Assembly (NCBI GenBank): GCA_900660155.1
Contig: CABFPE010000117.1
Coordinates: forward strand, 862,092 to 926,091
DNA: 64,000 nt
Reading direction: 5' to 3'
Source: Hofstenia miamia
Taxonomy: Eukaryota > Xenacoelomorpha > Acoela > Hofsteniidae
Part shown: piece after piece, positions 25,501 to 40,500 of the stretch
How the letters are laid out: each line of letters begins with the position of its first letter
Position numbering within the stretch: the stretch's first letter is position 1
Notes under the pieces: generated by a model
Seen by the model: the letters and a program-made list of their open reading frames with translations, nothing else
What the model was told of the DNA's origin: nothing
Databases searched by the model: none
Translations under genes and position numbers: made by a program

Positions 25501-28500
25501 ACGACATTTGCTTAGGGATGTTAAACTGGTCTCTATTTGAATGCATATGACCAAAACTTATTTCAAAATATATCACTATTAAAATTTTCCAAGTTAATTT
25601 GATTTTCGAATAAATTGGTTGCACATTAGTAGAAAAAATTTGTCTTATTAACAATTTCTAATTTCGGTGAAAAAATAACAAATGGCTACCGTGTTCTTAT
25701 TTAAGAATTTGTACAAGGAATCCGTGGGATAAAAAAATGTGAAAAAATCATTATTCCAGATAGGAACCTCTGTCAAATTATTTATTTCCAGCACTGATTG
25801 AATAGAGAAATGTTTCTGATTGATATTTAAATAATAAATATCATAATTACATTTGGGTTATTGCATTGAATGAAAATAGTTCGCGTGGTTATTTTACAAA
25901 AAAGAGTTTCAATGCGAAGCAATGAGCGGACTGCTTGCTTTGCTAGCTAAATTTTCGTGCAATGAGTTGAAAACAGATATGATTTAATCTTTTGAGCGAG
26001 CGTAAGTCAGGATTAAGGCATCTGCTTGCTGTGGCACAATCTAATTATTTTTAAAGCAATTCATAATGAATTATTTCCTAAATTCCATTCATATTATTAC
26101 TTGAATGTTGTTTTAACGCAAACTAGCAATTTACGATTTGTACATTTGTATAGCGATATAAATTCATACAATTAAGAATGAAATTCATTTATTAAAAAAT
26201 GATTGGACAAGCATTGCTTGCGTTGCTTATGGGTGTCTATCAAATTAGTTTGAGTTGCATTTAATAGTAATGAATATTACCTTTAGAATGACCGACAAAA
26301 CGTTAAAAAGAAATTAAAATTGCTCGCTGTTACAATTTTGAAACAAAATTTTGTAAAGAATGATGACCAGAGCATTTAGTTTCATTGAATTTAAAAATAA
26401 AAAATACGTACGTCCTTCGATATCTTTGAATCGATTAACGTAGCCCTCGACCTCAGCAGTAACATCATCATTGACGTGCTTTTTTACATGGAAGGTTGGA
26501 CCCATACAGTCCGCGTTGATGTCGTCTCGTCCAATTAAACGAAGTGCTCGTTCAAGAATAGGACCTATGAACAGAATATATTAAAATAAATGAGGGATTA
26601 CGTAAAAGTAATTAATGATAATTTGCAAAAGCTCCATGCAAAAATTTATCGAAAGTGAAATATTGTCAATGATCTACCATTGGCATTGGAGCCCTGCATC
26701 TCTGCCCAATGATGTAAAAGTTTATAGCCTTGTTGAGTCAAATCATCAGGCATGTGTCCAGGTATTTGACTCCTAATTACATCGACTATGCTATTGTCAA
26801 TATTGAGTTGTTCAGCAAGTAAGGTCCAATCAGCGCCTAAGTGTTCAGCGATGCTATTTAGTCGAAGCATGGCTCTTTCATAAGAACTATTGGGACTTAA
26901 CCCTGGATCGCAAAGATCAGGTTGCTGTTTGCGTACTTGAGCTGATGCGAAGTTGATAGGACGTGATTCATCAATCTAAATATAAATCATATTGACTATG
27001 AAATCTATGGTAGTAAATAAACATCGATTGGAAATCAAGTGAATGCTAATAGTGAATAGAAATAAATTGATTAAATCTGCATTTAAAATCCAAATTACAA
27101 CTTGTACAATAGGATTATTGCATAATAAAATCACAAGCGTAACATACATATGACGCTTCCTTAAAACCAGTTATGAATACAATTGTTAGTAACAAAAAGT
27201 TCAATCACAATGAAGACCAAAATAAAATTAAAAAAAAAACATTATAAAGGGTCATGAATTTATAAATAAATACAAAATAACTCCGACATAAAAAAAGTGT
27301 AGATAGACACACCTTAGATGTATACTTAAACATCCGCTAAACATGCAAATATATTACATTTGAAATTAATATTTGGATTTAGCGTAGTAAGTACTTACGT
27401 TCAATGATACATAAAAATTTCATTATTATGCATTTCATTATAATTTTTTGTAGCTTGCTTAGGTTATACAAATTAAATATCTATTTCCGTACAATCATTT
27501 GGAAAAAGCATGTGGTGTTTTGATAGAAACTTTTAAACACACTTAAACATTAAATGAAGGTGAACGTATAATGCAAAGCTATATCATAATTAACTACTTG
27601 GCGCGGTCAAAAGGTTCACATAACTAAGTGCAGAGTGTGCATCAACGAATGAAATTACACTAAAACTTGTATAGACATAATACACACGGTGTGTGCTATG
27701 CGCGAAAGCGTTTAAATGAACTTTGCTCACAAGTAATTATATAAATAGTAGAGTTAATCATTATTTGATCATTGAATGGAAAATAATCTCGTATCAACTC
27801 GCTTTTATGCTCATGTTGAACAAATGAAGGGAAGGCTATCGGCACAAATTCAAAAAAAGTTATTCCACGTTTTTGAAAAGATTACTTCCGCACATTCAAC
27901 TGTTGCAAAATGGTGTAGCCAGTTCAAGCACGGGAGAACAACATGTGAGGACATGCCAATATTTGGACGTCCTTTGCCATCAGAAACAGAGGAAATGACG
28001 GAGCATGATCGCTTCGCAGTCGAAGGGAATCCCACGATTAGTACCTCAATTCTCTGCGAAAATATATTTTCAAAGACAGTGTATTGCAGATTCTTCATAA
28101 GATGAGAAAGTGTTTGGGTGCCTCATGGCCTGTCAGATCAGAACAAATCATCGCGGATTAAATTAGGCCAGGACATATTGGCCCTGCTTCTTAGTCTGGG
28201 TAATGAAGCATTTACATCGTATGCTGTGGAAGACGAATCATGTTGTTTCCCATTTCATCTGTTACTTCCAAAGCAAGAAAACAAAAGCTGGGTAGGACTT
28301 GACAAAAAGCGATTAACTATGGCCAAATAGGATTAACGAAGAAAAAGAATACCTTTGCTCTGTTTCATCACCAACAAGAAAGGGTGGATGGAGAGATTGT
28401 GCCCCGGTGAAAGAATAGCCTCTTTTAGATACATAACATTCCAGAAAGCGCCTTATTCGCTTGATTTCAACTTAGGTGTCAGATGAAATAAATTTTTTAA

Positions 28501-31500
28501 GTCACATGACGAAGTAAAACAGACTGCGACGCCGGCATTTGGTGATATTCCCCAGGATCGTTAATACACTGAATTGGAAAAGATGAAAATTCATTTGCAA
28601 AAGGTTATAGATTGCGGTGGACAGCATTGCATTCAAATAAATATTTTTTGTTAATATATTTTTTTTCTTATTTATGAGCTACTCTACGAACTTTTTTGAC
28701 GCACTAAGTATGTGTCAATGTTAAAAAATTTGTTAGTGACATAGGAAAATGTTACCTCAACGAAATCAGGAAGCGTAACATTTAGAGAACACATTCTCAT
28801 GTTGTTCTCATATTCAGCTTCGCGACCTTTAAAGGCCACTTTGGCGTCCTTATAGAATCCTACTCTTCCGACAGGCTCTAAACTCTGATTATGAACACGA
28901 ACAAAATGTCCTTGTCGGTTTTCCCGGAAGGCAAAAAAATTCAGTTGATGTTGATTGTTATTTGTTAGTACAGGGTACACGTTTGATGGGTGGTAGTCTA
29001 TATATTGTGTCCGCCCCTCCAACACCTAAATATATACATATAGTGCATGCAAGGATTGTTAAAAATTTCAAAGATTAAAGAAAAAAGTTAATTTTACCTC
29101 AACATCGCGACTGCGGGCGACCTCAACAAACTGCTCCTGGTTCTCAAGTGTTTTTTCCATACTGTCGTCCGTCATACAGAACACACGCACTCTGGCTTCG
29201 TCTTCGGCATGTCTCTTTGCAAACACGACAAATTTTGCCATGTAGGGTACAGAGATAGCCTAAAGATAAACATCAATTGCTGAAAACTCATGATATAAGG
29301 ATACAACTTGAAAATATTAGATATTGATATAAAGTATTCGTATTTCGTAAATATATCTGTTAATTATGACTGATACAAAAATATATATTTCTTATATATG
29401 TTCTTCGGTAAAATTTTTCTGAAGAACAGTTGGAATTCCAATAATTTATTCGAGGTTACGTACACAAGACAAAGTGCAAAATATTGAACAATACCTCAAT
29501 TTGTTATTCTTATAGGTGTAACACAATCGAATTTTATAAAAACATTTCCTAGAAATATGTAAATTATAAACCTCTGAATACACTGCTCGAGATACGGCAT
29601 CAATGTTCTCTAATTCTTGCGTGTCCACAAGCCAAAACCTAGCAGAGATTGACGTCTCAAAGGCACAGGTGCTTTCGTCAAAATGCATGGTGTTTCCAGT
29701 TATATCACTCCACTCCGCTGGTTGGAAGACTCCAGCAGTTGATCTCAGGAGTCGCAACCGTGTCTGTTCGGTACCAGGAGCGAAAGGGATGACAACTCTT
29801 AAAGGCTTATGGAATTTACGACGTCGCGGTTCAATAGTAACGATAGGACTGCACCAAGTCCAATTTGATAATCTTTTAACTACATGGGGATCTACTTTCA
29901 TTACCTAAAGAATTGTTCAATTTAATTACTATTATATCCCTAATTAGTTTTCACGATACCATCAGCGGACATAATTTGCAAATAACATTTAGCACGATGC
30001 AACATGAAAATTAAGATGTTATTTGAAAAATTCGAATTTTACAACCGTAATGCATTGTTTTCTAATAATATTACAGCCCGTAAATTAATTCAAATAAGTT
30101 ACAAATGTGTTATTGATCAAGACTCTACGTCAATATTCTTGAAATATTTAAACTAAAAAAGGTTAACCACTAAACAAACATCAAGAAATGCAATACAATA
30201 ACTCCCAATTATTTAAGAGTTTGATTGCACCAAAAATTTCATATATTTTCTTAAAATATCTAAAAGTGCTACATTCATGCAGCAACTTTATAATGTACGT
30301 GATTATGGATTATTCCAAACGAAAAAATTATCATTTCTATATATTTACGAATTTTTTATTAGTAGGTCGTTATTTTGCATATGAAATACTTCTGACATAG
30401 CATTGAATTATATAATCAAACTAAGTACACGATTTATGTTAATACCTGAATGGAAATTGCAATGTCCCTCTTTAAAGCACCAGCAGGGAAGGCGACATGG
30501 ATTTTGGGATCAACGGTAGAAATAAGGCGACCGCCATCAGGCCCAATGTCGCTACCATCACGCTTCACGCGAGTGACAAGAGCAAAATACTGTGGAAAGT
30601 CACTGGTGACAATACGAGCTATACGATTTGTGTTAAGATCTTCCTCCGCAATAGCATCTAAAGATCGTTTTTTATAAATGGGTGACGTAGAAATCAAACA
30701 TAGACTAGACTGCAAACTACGATATACATCAATCAACACAATTCAGAAAACCTTCCTTCGTAATTAACTTGATAATTTAACATTACCAAACACTGCATTT
30801 ATGATGATATGGAATTGGTGAACATACGTTTATGTAATAATAATTAGAAAATAGCGTCGAAATCTCATTTATCAATGATTCGCCATTCATAAAGGCAGCA
30901 TAATTCGTGTTGTGAGTGGATAGAGATTTACCACTTCCATGCTTCAAGTAATTAGAAATAAAATTCCATTGAATGCAAAGCATAGAATATAAATCTGAAA
31001 GTTTCAGTTTCCCATATAAATTATGGGGACTTTATGGTATGTGAGAAAAGAAATTAACGAACTGATAGAATTAATTATGTCAAAGGTTGTCCAATAGTGC
31101 TAAATTAAACTATAACAATGATTACTAACTCTCTGCGTCCAAGCTTGTATTCAAATTTTCGACAATGACCTTCTCAAGAGGATCCTGTTTGTGTTCAATC
31201 CAGTCCTGGCCGTTCTCTGACTTCATGATCACAATTTCTCGTTCACCGTTGGACAGAGAAGCGAAATGAGGGATCTCCAAAATAACTGGTCTAAAGTACA
31301 ATGATGAGAATAACCCGTTAAAGCATTGCATTTCTTCGTATTCAATGAAATGGAAGAGCGCAAAAAAATTAAAATTTGATGAGTACAATGTTCAAACTTC
31401 TCACAGATCTCAACTGAACACTTAGAAGTTTCTTCACAAATGAAAATTATAAATTGAATTCTCAAAATGTCTTAAATCCAGAAAATTAAGATACAAGTAG

Positions 31501-34500
31501 TTCTTGAATAAAAAAATTTATACCCATTGAATTTGTAACCAACTGGCGCCATTTCGAGTATGCGGGCAGCGAGTCCTTCACCCTCAACAAGTGGTGGAGG
31601 GTTTTGTAATCGAGTCTTTCTCATGTAGCGACATGTGACTCTGCATGGTCCACTGCATCGTCTAGTAGGAATAATGATTCTAAGACCCGAGTGACGCCCA
31701 CCACGCATGACTGCACCCTTAGCATCAACCACAAAACTTATGAGAAATCTAAAAAAATAAAAATGCTTCAACACTTCCAAAGAATAGTTCTTCAAACAAT
31801 GTGAATTAAGTAAAACCTCTACAAAAACTTTTCATTAATAAAATATCAAAATAGTAAATGCTATTAGAGTTGACATAAGTTGTTCATTGTCTGTTAAAAT
31901 AATGCTTAACAGGAATGCAATTTGATTCTAATCATAATTCAGTATCTCGTATTAAATCGATTGTGAAATTGACAAACCCCGCTTGTGCACTTTGAGCAGT
32001 TAAAGGCTGATTATCAGTTGAGTACAGGAATGTCTTGTTGAGATCAGATATGGAGAGCTTATCGAAGCGGTCTCCCTCTGCATAAGACATCGCTGAGATA
32101 CACGAAACATTGGAAGTTCCAGATGTTGGACGACTGCTCAAACCCTAAACAATTCAATTGTAAGCAAACAAAACGCAAGACACTGTCATAAACGCAATCT
32201 CAGATTAATAATAATACCTGATTTCATAGTAATTGAAAAACATATTCGATTCAGATTTTTGAATCAAAGTTAAAAAAATTCGTAAGAACAAATGAAAAGT
32301 TTCCAATAGGATTCTTATTGGAAGACGCTATTGAAAGTAATATTCTTCAGCCAATAGTAAATATCGTGTAGGACAAATACACTTTGCACGAAAGCTTTTC
32401 GGTCAAATGATTATTTCAATCCTCGTGCATATAGGTAGATTTTTTGATATTTATATCTATTACAATTGGCCTCAATTTCTTACCACAGTGGGTCAGAGAC
32501 TATATTTTAAACCTTGTTTGCACCAAGTTTTCAAAATCTTTCTATATAATGAGAGTAGTGGAAAAATAAAGTAAAAATGTATGGCACATGCCTTATGGTT
32601 ATCAAAATAGAAAACATGAATTTAAACTCACCAAAAATGCACATAGTCATCTACAGTAGAATCAAATCAATATACCTCCAGATCATGTATCTTACTCGAA
32701 CAAAGAGATGTTTAAATTTAGGATTCAATGCTATATGTTAAAAAATCTTGCATTTTATAGTTATCAAAATGTGGAATTGTTGATTCGAGTGTCCTGAGTG
32801 GTTTGCTACAAAAAATAAAAAAATCACAAATCTGTACTACTATTGCTTGTGCATAAATAAAAATGTGAGTATGCATATGCAAGTAATTAGCGCCTAGGCA
32901 GTTTAATTTATCAAATTGCATGTTATTTTAAAACTTTCCCTTGTTAAATGTTTTCAAAATATACAAGCGGTAGAAAATACATACAGTAGTAAGATAACGA
33001 TTGAAAGTGTTATAATTGGAAGGTCTATTCAAAGTCTGTCCTCCTATGGAGTCGTCTTTTATAAACTTAAGATCGCCAGGATCAAGGAACGCACTCTCTT
33101 GCATCTGCGCAGTAACTTCTTCCTCGATTTCAACTAAAATCGATTTGAGCGAAAATCGAATATAAGAAAATGATTACCTTCTTCTTCTGGTTCTACTTCC
33201 AAAAGTCCTTCGATAATGCTCTCTGGAGGAAGATTCTTCTTTAGTTCCGATTCCATAGCCTAAATATGAAAAATTATAATAATAAACATTCCTGCGAATA
33301 AAATTCATATTGCTCTTCCAAACACATTCAGAACTACTATATGATTAAATACAACGTTAAAAATTTAAAAATACAACTATTGAAAACTATTAAATTTGGA
33401 GAATGAAAGCATTCGATCATGAAAAGTGTTGTTATTCTTCAAATCAACTGCTAAAATCCTGATACACAAATGAAATCGAAATTTACAAAAATGTAACTTT
33501 GCTTGTAAATGAAATGTTTTGTTACACTTACAGGTGTGAAGTGATCGACCTTATTTCGAGTGACAGGATTCAAAATCTCATAAATGTTGATGAAATTCAG
33601 ACGTTTTGCAATAGCAGCAGCGGTAGCTCCACTCTAAACACTTGGAATTTAGGCAATCTATATTGAGTTTGTATCATAATATATCGAACACATAGAAAAA
33701 TGCAAATTTATAACGGGGAAAAACTGTTACCCTCAGTCTTATGCTTTTTCCAGAAACTGTATCTGTACATTGAATACTTAAGGGGCAAAATTCTCTTGAT
33801 CACAGTTCGCTTCTAGTCAAATTCTATAAAGCATTACTAATACACAAAAATATATATTTATTGAAACTTTTGCATTTAATTACATTTACTGTGAAAATTT
33901 TGCAAAAACAAATATTAGACACTATATTTTTATTAAAGTGATGTTTCAACTCTGTTACGGTTTCTCTCTATATTGCAAAATATATAGATTAAGGAGAAAA
34001 CTTAAAATCTCTAGAGTACTTCGACAGAGAGGTTTAATTCTTCAACGATTTCAGAAAAGAGAAAAACATTTTAATAAATATAATTTACGACAATGAAACT
34101 GAACACAGTAAACATTCATCATTTTTGGCTTATAAATTATCACTGAGGCGAACTCTCATGCGACTTTTCTGAATCTGATTTGTTAGCGGTTTATTGGTAT
34201 TGTTATGGAGAGGTAAAACTCAATTGAACATTAGTAATCAAAACATTTTCTTACATTTGATACAGTAGAAGGATCACACTGGTATTGCAATAGCAATTTA
34301 ACCATTTGTTGGTTTCCTTGTTGGGTTGCATAGTGTAGCCCAGTGTATCCATCTTTAGTTTTAGCATTTGGATTGACTCCCACGCTGAGCAAATAGCGCG
34401 CGATACGAATGTTGTCTAAACAAACATCCATAGCAAACACTAATATTGAATTGTGATTAAAAATGTATATATGGCAGCCGAAAAAACAATACACTCTTCT

Positions 34501-37500
34501 TTTCTCTCTAATGACAACTTAGCAATTGCCAGTAAATATATCGAAAAATACACGATAAATTAATAAACAATGATACACTCAAAAACATTATTACGATTTC
34601 TTAGAAGATAGAATCTTGCATAATTTGAGGTGTTAATTAAATTATCATATACATGTAGAAACGAAATAATCCAAAACTAACGATTTTATTGAGGATATAT
34701 ATATAGAAAGGCTTTCCAACATTTAGGAAACCATAGATTCACATGCGATATTAAACATGTTAAAACACTTACTATAATATACAGCCGTGAGAAGAGGCGT
34801 AAAGCCCAAGTTTGTAGAGGGATCTTTGTCAACTTTGTATTCTTCAATTAAAACGGTAGCGGCCTCAACACGATCCTCCTGAGCTGCCAAATGCAATGGA
34901 GTTACTCCATGCTAAATTTAGACTGAATAATTCGACAATGTCATATGACATGGACAACAAAAACGTTCATTCCTTCGGAATGAAATTTGAGGAAACTTAA
35001 TTTTTAACACGTTTATAGATCAACAATTTACTAATTAACTCAAATATTGTTAATTTATATTGGAAGAGGATAAACATCAACACTTTAATAAATATACATG
35101 GAAACGTCCATTGATGTGCAACGCCTCTATTGCCAAGTTAAGTCATTGTCAGTATTTAAGAATAGCGAGTTATAAATGGATCCCCTTTGAGGCAAAAACA
35201 GCGAATTAATGCTAGAAACACAATTTTACAGATGACAGTGGACTAAAGGAAAAATGAGATTTACGTGTAAGCAACATAAAGATATTATTAGTACTACAAG
35301 TGCAATCGAACTCATGCTTGTTATTCGTACAAATAAACACACGAAACAATAACTACTTCATGGAGAAGCAATGATTCGTAAAAAACAGTCAACCAAAAAT
35401 TCAAAATTAACCCTAAACTGCATATGCCTTGTTCTATAAATAGACTACCTAAGTCCAACCGGGCGCGCTGTGCGCAAAGTCAGTAGTCACGCCTCGTTTC
35501 AATATTTTTTCAAGAATTCATCAAAAATTAAAAAAATTCTGGGGAACTTAAGGCTAACATCAAATATTTCAAAGATGAATCCTTAATAACATTAAAGCCA
35601 GGAAACAGAATAGACAAGTCCTTAAGGACAATTGAAAAGAAGTATTTGCAGTTACTGACACTGGGATTGACTTAATTCTAGTAAGCAAATGAGGTAAATA
35701 GTGTTTCTTTCTAAAGTACAATAATTTGAATTTACATTTGCAAAATGTTAAAGTAGGTAACTATATAGACGACACTTCAAACATAAAGGTTAAGATTTAA
35801 AAATTCTAATAGAGAGAGAGCGGTTTCTTTCTCTAAGATGCTGAAAAAATTCGCATTCTCTCATTCCGTTAATGGCTAACGTTTCATTAAAATAGTCTCA
35901 CATGACATTCTTTCATTATATTACTTGATCTCAATAATACAACCAACAGAAATGGTTGCTTGATTGATCATAAATTGTGTTAATTGGAGGGAATATAGAC
36001 GATGCAGTATTAAATGAAATAAATAATTCTTGCATACACTGAAAAATATGTTGAATTATTGTGCGGGATTTTCACAGCAAAACTTATTTACATATAATAA
36101 ATATTGAAAAGCTCATAAATAACAAAGCCAAGAGATCAAGCTTGCACAATGTGAATTCATAGTAAAATCACAATGCATCATTTTTTAAAACGTACACTAA
36201 AAGGTTTTAAAAAAACTGCCAATCTTGCTCTTCTCTTAAACATACGAATGGAAACGATTGAACGCGAAATTACAGATTGAAATTTCATTTTAAAAAACAT
36301 CATGCAAAGGGAAAATGTTTGCAACAAGAAAGTCAACTGTTTCACAGGAAGGAATCATTGAAAGTTTAAGATTCTGAGTATTACAAAACACCAAAAAATC
36401 AACATTCTTAATTTCACATCAACGAATATACACGCATCGTAGATAGAAAATAGGAAATAAAACCTACTGGTGATTTAATCTCAGGATCTGCGTTGTGTGA
36501 ATGTAGCATTTTAACAACCACTATGTGGCCCTCTTTCACGGCGAAATGGATAGGGGCACCTCCAGCCTTCGTTTGTGCATTCACATTGGCGTTGCTTTCG
36601 ATTAATTTTTCGCCTACATCTGGATTATTTTTCTTTGCAGCGATGTGTAGTGCAGTATAATTGTTCTAAAACCACAAGTTATTGAACTAAATTCTATAGT
36701 TTACAAAACATTAGTAGATGAACTTAATTAAATTATTGTCTGGATTATATATTTTAAAATAAAATCGATTTCTCAACAATTTGTGGATTATGCTGTAACA
36801 TTATAACTACTTTACACAAAATCATTGAAAATCTGCACCCGTCTAGGTCGGCAGTTCACAAACATTGGTAAGTGAAGAATTAAAAAAAGATTACCACTGC
36901 CAAAGCGTCGACATTAACTTTGTATTCGATGAGCAGCAATGCCACTCGATTGCTGGAGTAGTGAACTGCTATGTGCAAAGGCGTTAAATTGTTGACACCG
37001 GGTGCGTTTTTGTCAGCGCCTCTGTCCAACAGCAATTTCGCAGTATCATACTGGTTGTATTTGGCTGCCAAATGTAGAGGAGTCATTTCTTTCTAAATTG
37101 AATGAATGTTAGAAGCAACGTTAATATTTTGGAAAGCTTAAATCGTAATATATAATTTTAAATCTAAAATGCAATTTCCAATATTCAATCAAAGACAATT
37201 AAACTAAATACATATATTTCATCACCTTAAATGTAAGTGAGAAATAAAATAATTACATTTGTTTTAGTATCAAGTGGAGCTTTGGCCTTAATCAGGAGAT
37301 CACTGACTTTGGCATCGCCTTCCTTTACTGATACGTGCAGTGGTTGATATCCATCCGCTGCCACCGCTGTTACGTCGGCGTTGTTATTCAGAAGAATTTT
37401 AGTCATTTTTTGATCACACAATCGAGCAGAAATATGCAAACATGTCTGATCTTCTGTAGCTTTAGAATTGACGTCTGCGCCTAAACACACCAGCCTTCTA

Positions 37501-40500
37501 ATACAGTTTTAATGTCAATGATTTGGATAAAATATTTTTAATAGTACTTAATGAAGTATCATAAAAATCAGCAAGTTTGCTGAATTGGAATATTAATAGA
37601 CTAACTGCTTGATTTCCAAAATTCCATAACATAAGATATCGTTATAATTAGCCTTAGCAAAATATTTTAATACTTTCGAAATTCCAAATCTGCATTAACG
37701 CTACATTAATTAATGAAACTAAAAAAATTTGAACATATATTATTTAGTTTCTAGAAAAAATTATTTATTAAATCATTGGATGATCAGTAACAGCATAACA
37801 AGATTGAAACACTTAAAAAAATAACCTATATAAAACCGGTGCATTTATAGAGAAAATAAATTTTGCTAAAATCTACTGGAACTGAACAAATTAGTGAGAT
37901 AGACAAGGCGCCATTGATATTAAAAGAATTCCGTACTCATATGAAGTTAAATTGATAGAAAGGCTTAGAATGAAAGAAAGTTTCTTCCCTAAATTCCCTA
38001 GTAAAAAGCTTTGCGATTAGTCAATTACGTTAGTTGGATTGTTTGTATGTAGACAATTCAAATTCACATTTCAATTGACACTCGTAAATAATTGTCTATT
38101 TAGAATCCATCCTTTAACAGACGTTTTAAAATACAAACATAGACGAATAAATTTATCAATTAACATTCGCTACGAAACAGTGAGCTGCAACATCGCGTCG
38201 AGTAACTACTCAAAGTAGTTCAACAATTCATACACAGACTATGCGTATAAAAGACAAGGCGCCCCTTAAAGGAATGACATTTTAAGAATTGCAAACATTC
38301 AATTGGTTAATTATTTTAAGTTGGTGAATGGGTTACATTATCCCTGATGATAGTGCATACGAACAAATTAAAATCAGTTAATCCATGTCTTATATTAATA
38401 GAACATGGTTAACTAGAGATAAATGATTTCACCGAATAAATCTTTGAGTGTTACCTTCTTTGAGAAGAGCTTCTACTAGTTCGTAGCGCTTTCCACGAAC
38501 TGCAAGATGGAGAGCCCGCTCACCTCTATCAGTAGCAGCTTCGATATTTGCGCCCTTTTTAATAAGCGCGTCATAACACTAAAAATAATTAAATTTTTTC
38601 TGCAAGTTTAGTAAAAAATATAAATAAAATCAACAAAAACCATACATAAAAAATTTAGCAGTGATTTATGAAATCAATTCTTTTTGAAAGCAAATTAAAC
38701 AAAAAAAGAATAATAGCGAGCAGAGAGTGTTTCCTTCGATCTACATTCGCAACATTGCTAGAAGCTGAAGTTCACACCTCATTCAAATAACCTGTTTGAG
38801 CATTTTTATATTAACAATCACAAAAATCATTACAGAATCACTTGAAGACCCTAAGTCGTGTGACTTTTTCCAACTCAACTGCAAAATTGCTCAAGATTTT
38901 AAAAAGAAAACATGACCGATATTGAAAATGAAATTCAAATTCAAAATCATTTCTCTCATTGTGTAAAATCGTACTAAAACACCATATAAAGCACCTTGAA
39001 ATCATCTCCTCGAGGCATACGAAAAGATTAAAAAAATTAAAATGATAATTGGACAGTTTATAAATCGAGCAATAACGACGCGAAACCATTGAAGCAACAA
39101 CAGCTAAATGAAGTGCAACTTGGTCCATGGAAAACTTCTTGTAAAACAACGGAAATCCCATTACAATATGCAAGCTATAAAATTTAACTTTAAATATTTG
39201 TGTCACAAATTGCATATTTAAATTAAATTTTCAAATAATTTATAGTCTGCAATTGAAAACAAATATAACATACATGGATTGTCCAATCACAAAGAAGTTT
39301 TCATTAAATCGTTAGCTATTTAAATTTACAGGATTCCTTCAAATTATACATTATTATGGTCATTCTCAGATAACCTATCAAATGCAACGTCCTTTTATCA
39401 ACTTTTTAAAAAAAGTTAAATTTTACAACAACCAAGAAATCATACATCTTTATGACCCAAATAGGCAGCAACGTGTAAAGGAGTCATTCCGGAATCGGTT
39501 TTCTCCTCAGTGGAAGCCAAAAAATCTAAGAGTAGTAAAATGATACGTATTCTTCTCTTTTTAACAGCAACATGCAATGGCGTGTAACCGTTCTAAAAAA
39601 ATAGTAAAAATCACAATGAAGTGTCAAAAGGCTTATTTATAATTAAGGTAACGATAGTTGCGAGTAATTTGATATAATTTTATTAAATCTCCTCATTAAA
39701 TAGGGGAAATGAGTTGCATACTGGAATATAATAAATCAAAATTGTGTGATAGAGTGTAACTTAAAGCGGTTTGCTTCTAAAGATCGCTACTAAAATTCTA
39801 AACCAACGTAGTTGTAGAGAATATGAATTCAACCTCAAATCAGCAATTTCCCATGGATTAATTTCAAAAATATATTGGAAAATTAATTAAATTTTCGAAA
39901 AAAATTCGGATTAGTAACAATCAGGATTATTATTGGTTGTGAAACAAACACTTAAATTAGTTTTGCGCTTATGATAAATTTCAATTAGAAATGGCTTCAT
40001 GTAATCTATATGATCAAACATTTACAATTATTAAAACTGCAAAGTAAAAAAACTAATTTCAGAATCAAAGTCCATATTTAACTATTCTAACTTCTGACCG
40101 TTGGTTTACAGGCAGAATCAAGTGACTCACCACTGCTTTAGGATTGGGATTGGCTTCCCGCTCCAAGAGAAATTTGGCGCAGTTGTAGCTGTCGCAATGC
40201 GCACTGATGTGCAGCGGAGTTAGTTTTTCTTTCGAAGCATCATTGACATCAATTCCGTGATGGATTAAGTATCGAGAAGCTTTCGCATGATCACCTTGTG
40301 CAGCCAAATGAAGAGGCGTTAACCCGCTCTAAAGTTGGCTGTGAGGATTTTTAACGTAACTCACACTTAATGGGAAGAAAAGTAGAATAAATGTAACATA
40401 CGTATATTAAAACACACATTTTCCTAGCTTTGTTAAATCACGACGTTTAGAAAAAGAGAAATTCGAAATATTGAAGACTTCATGAACTAGAGATGAAAGA

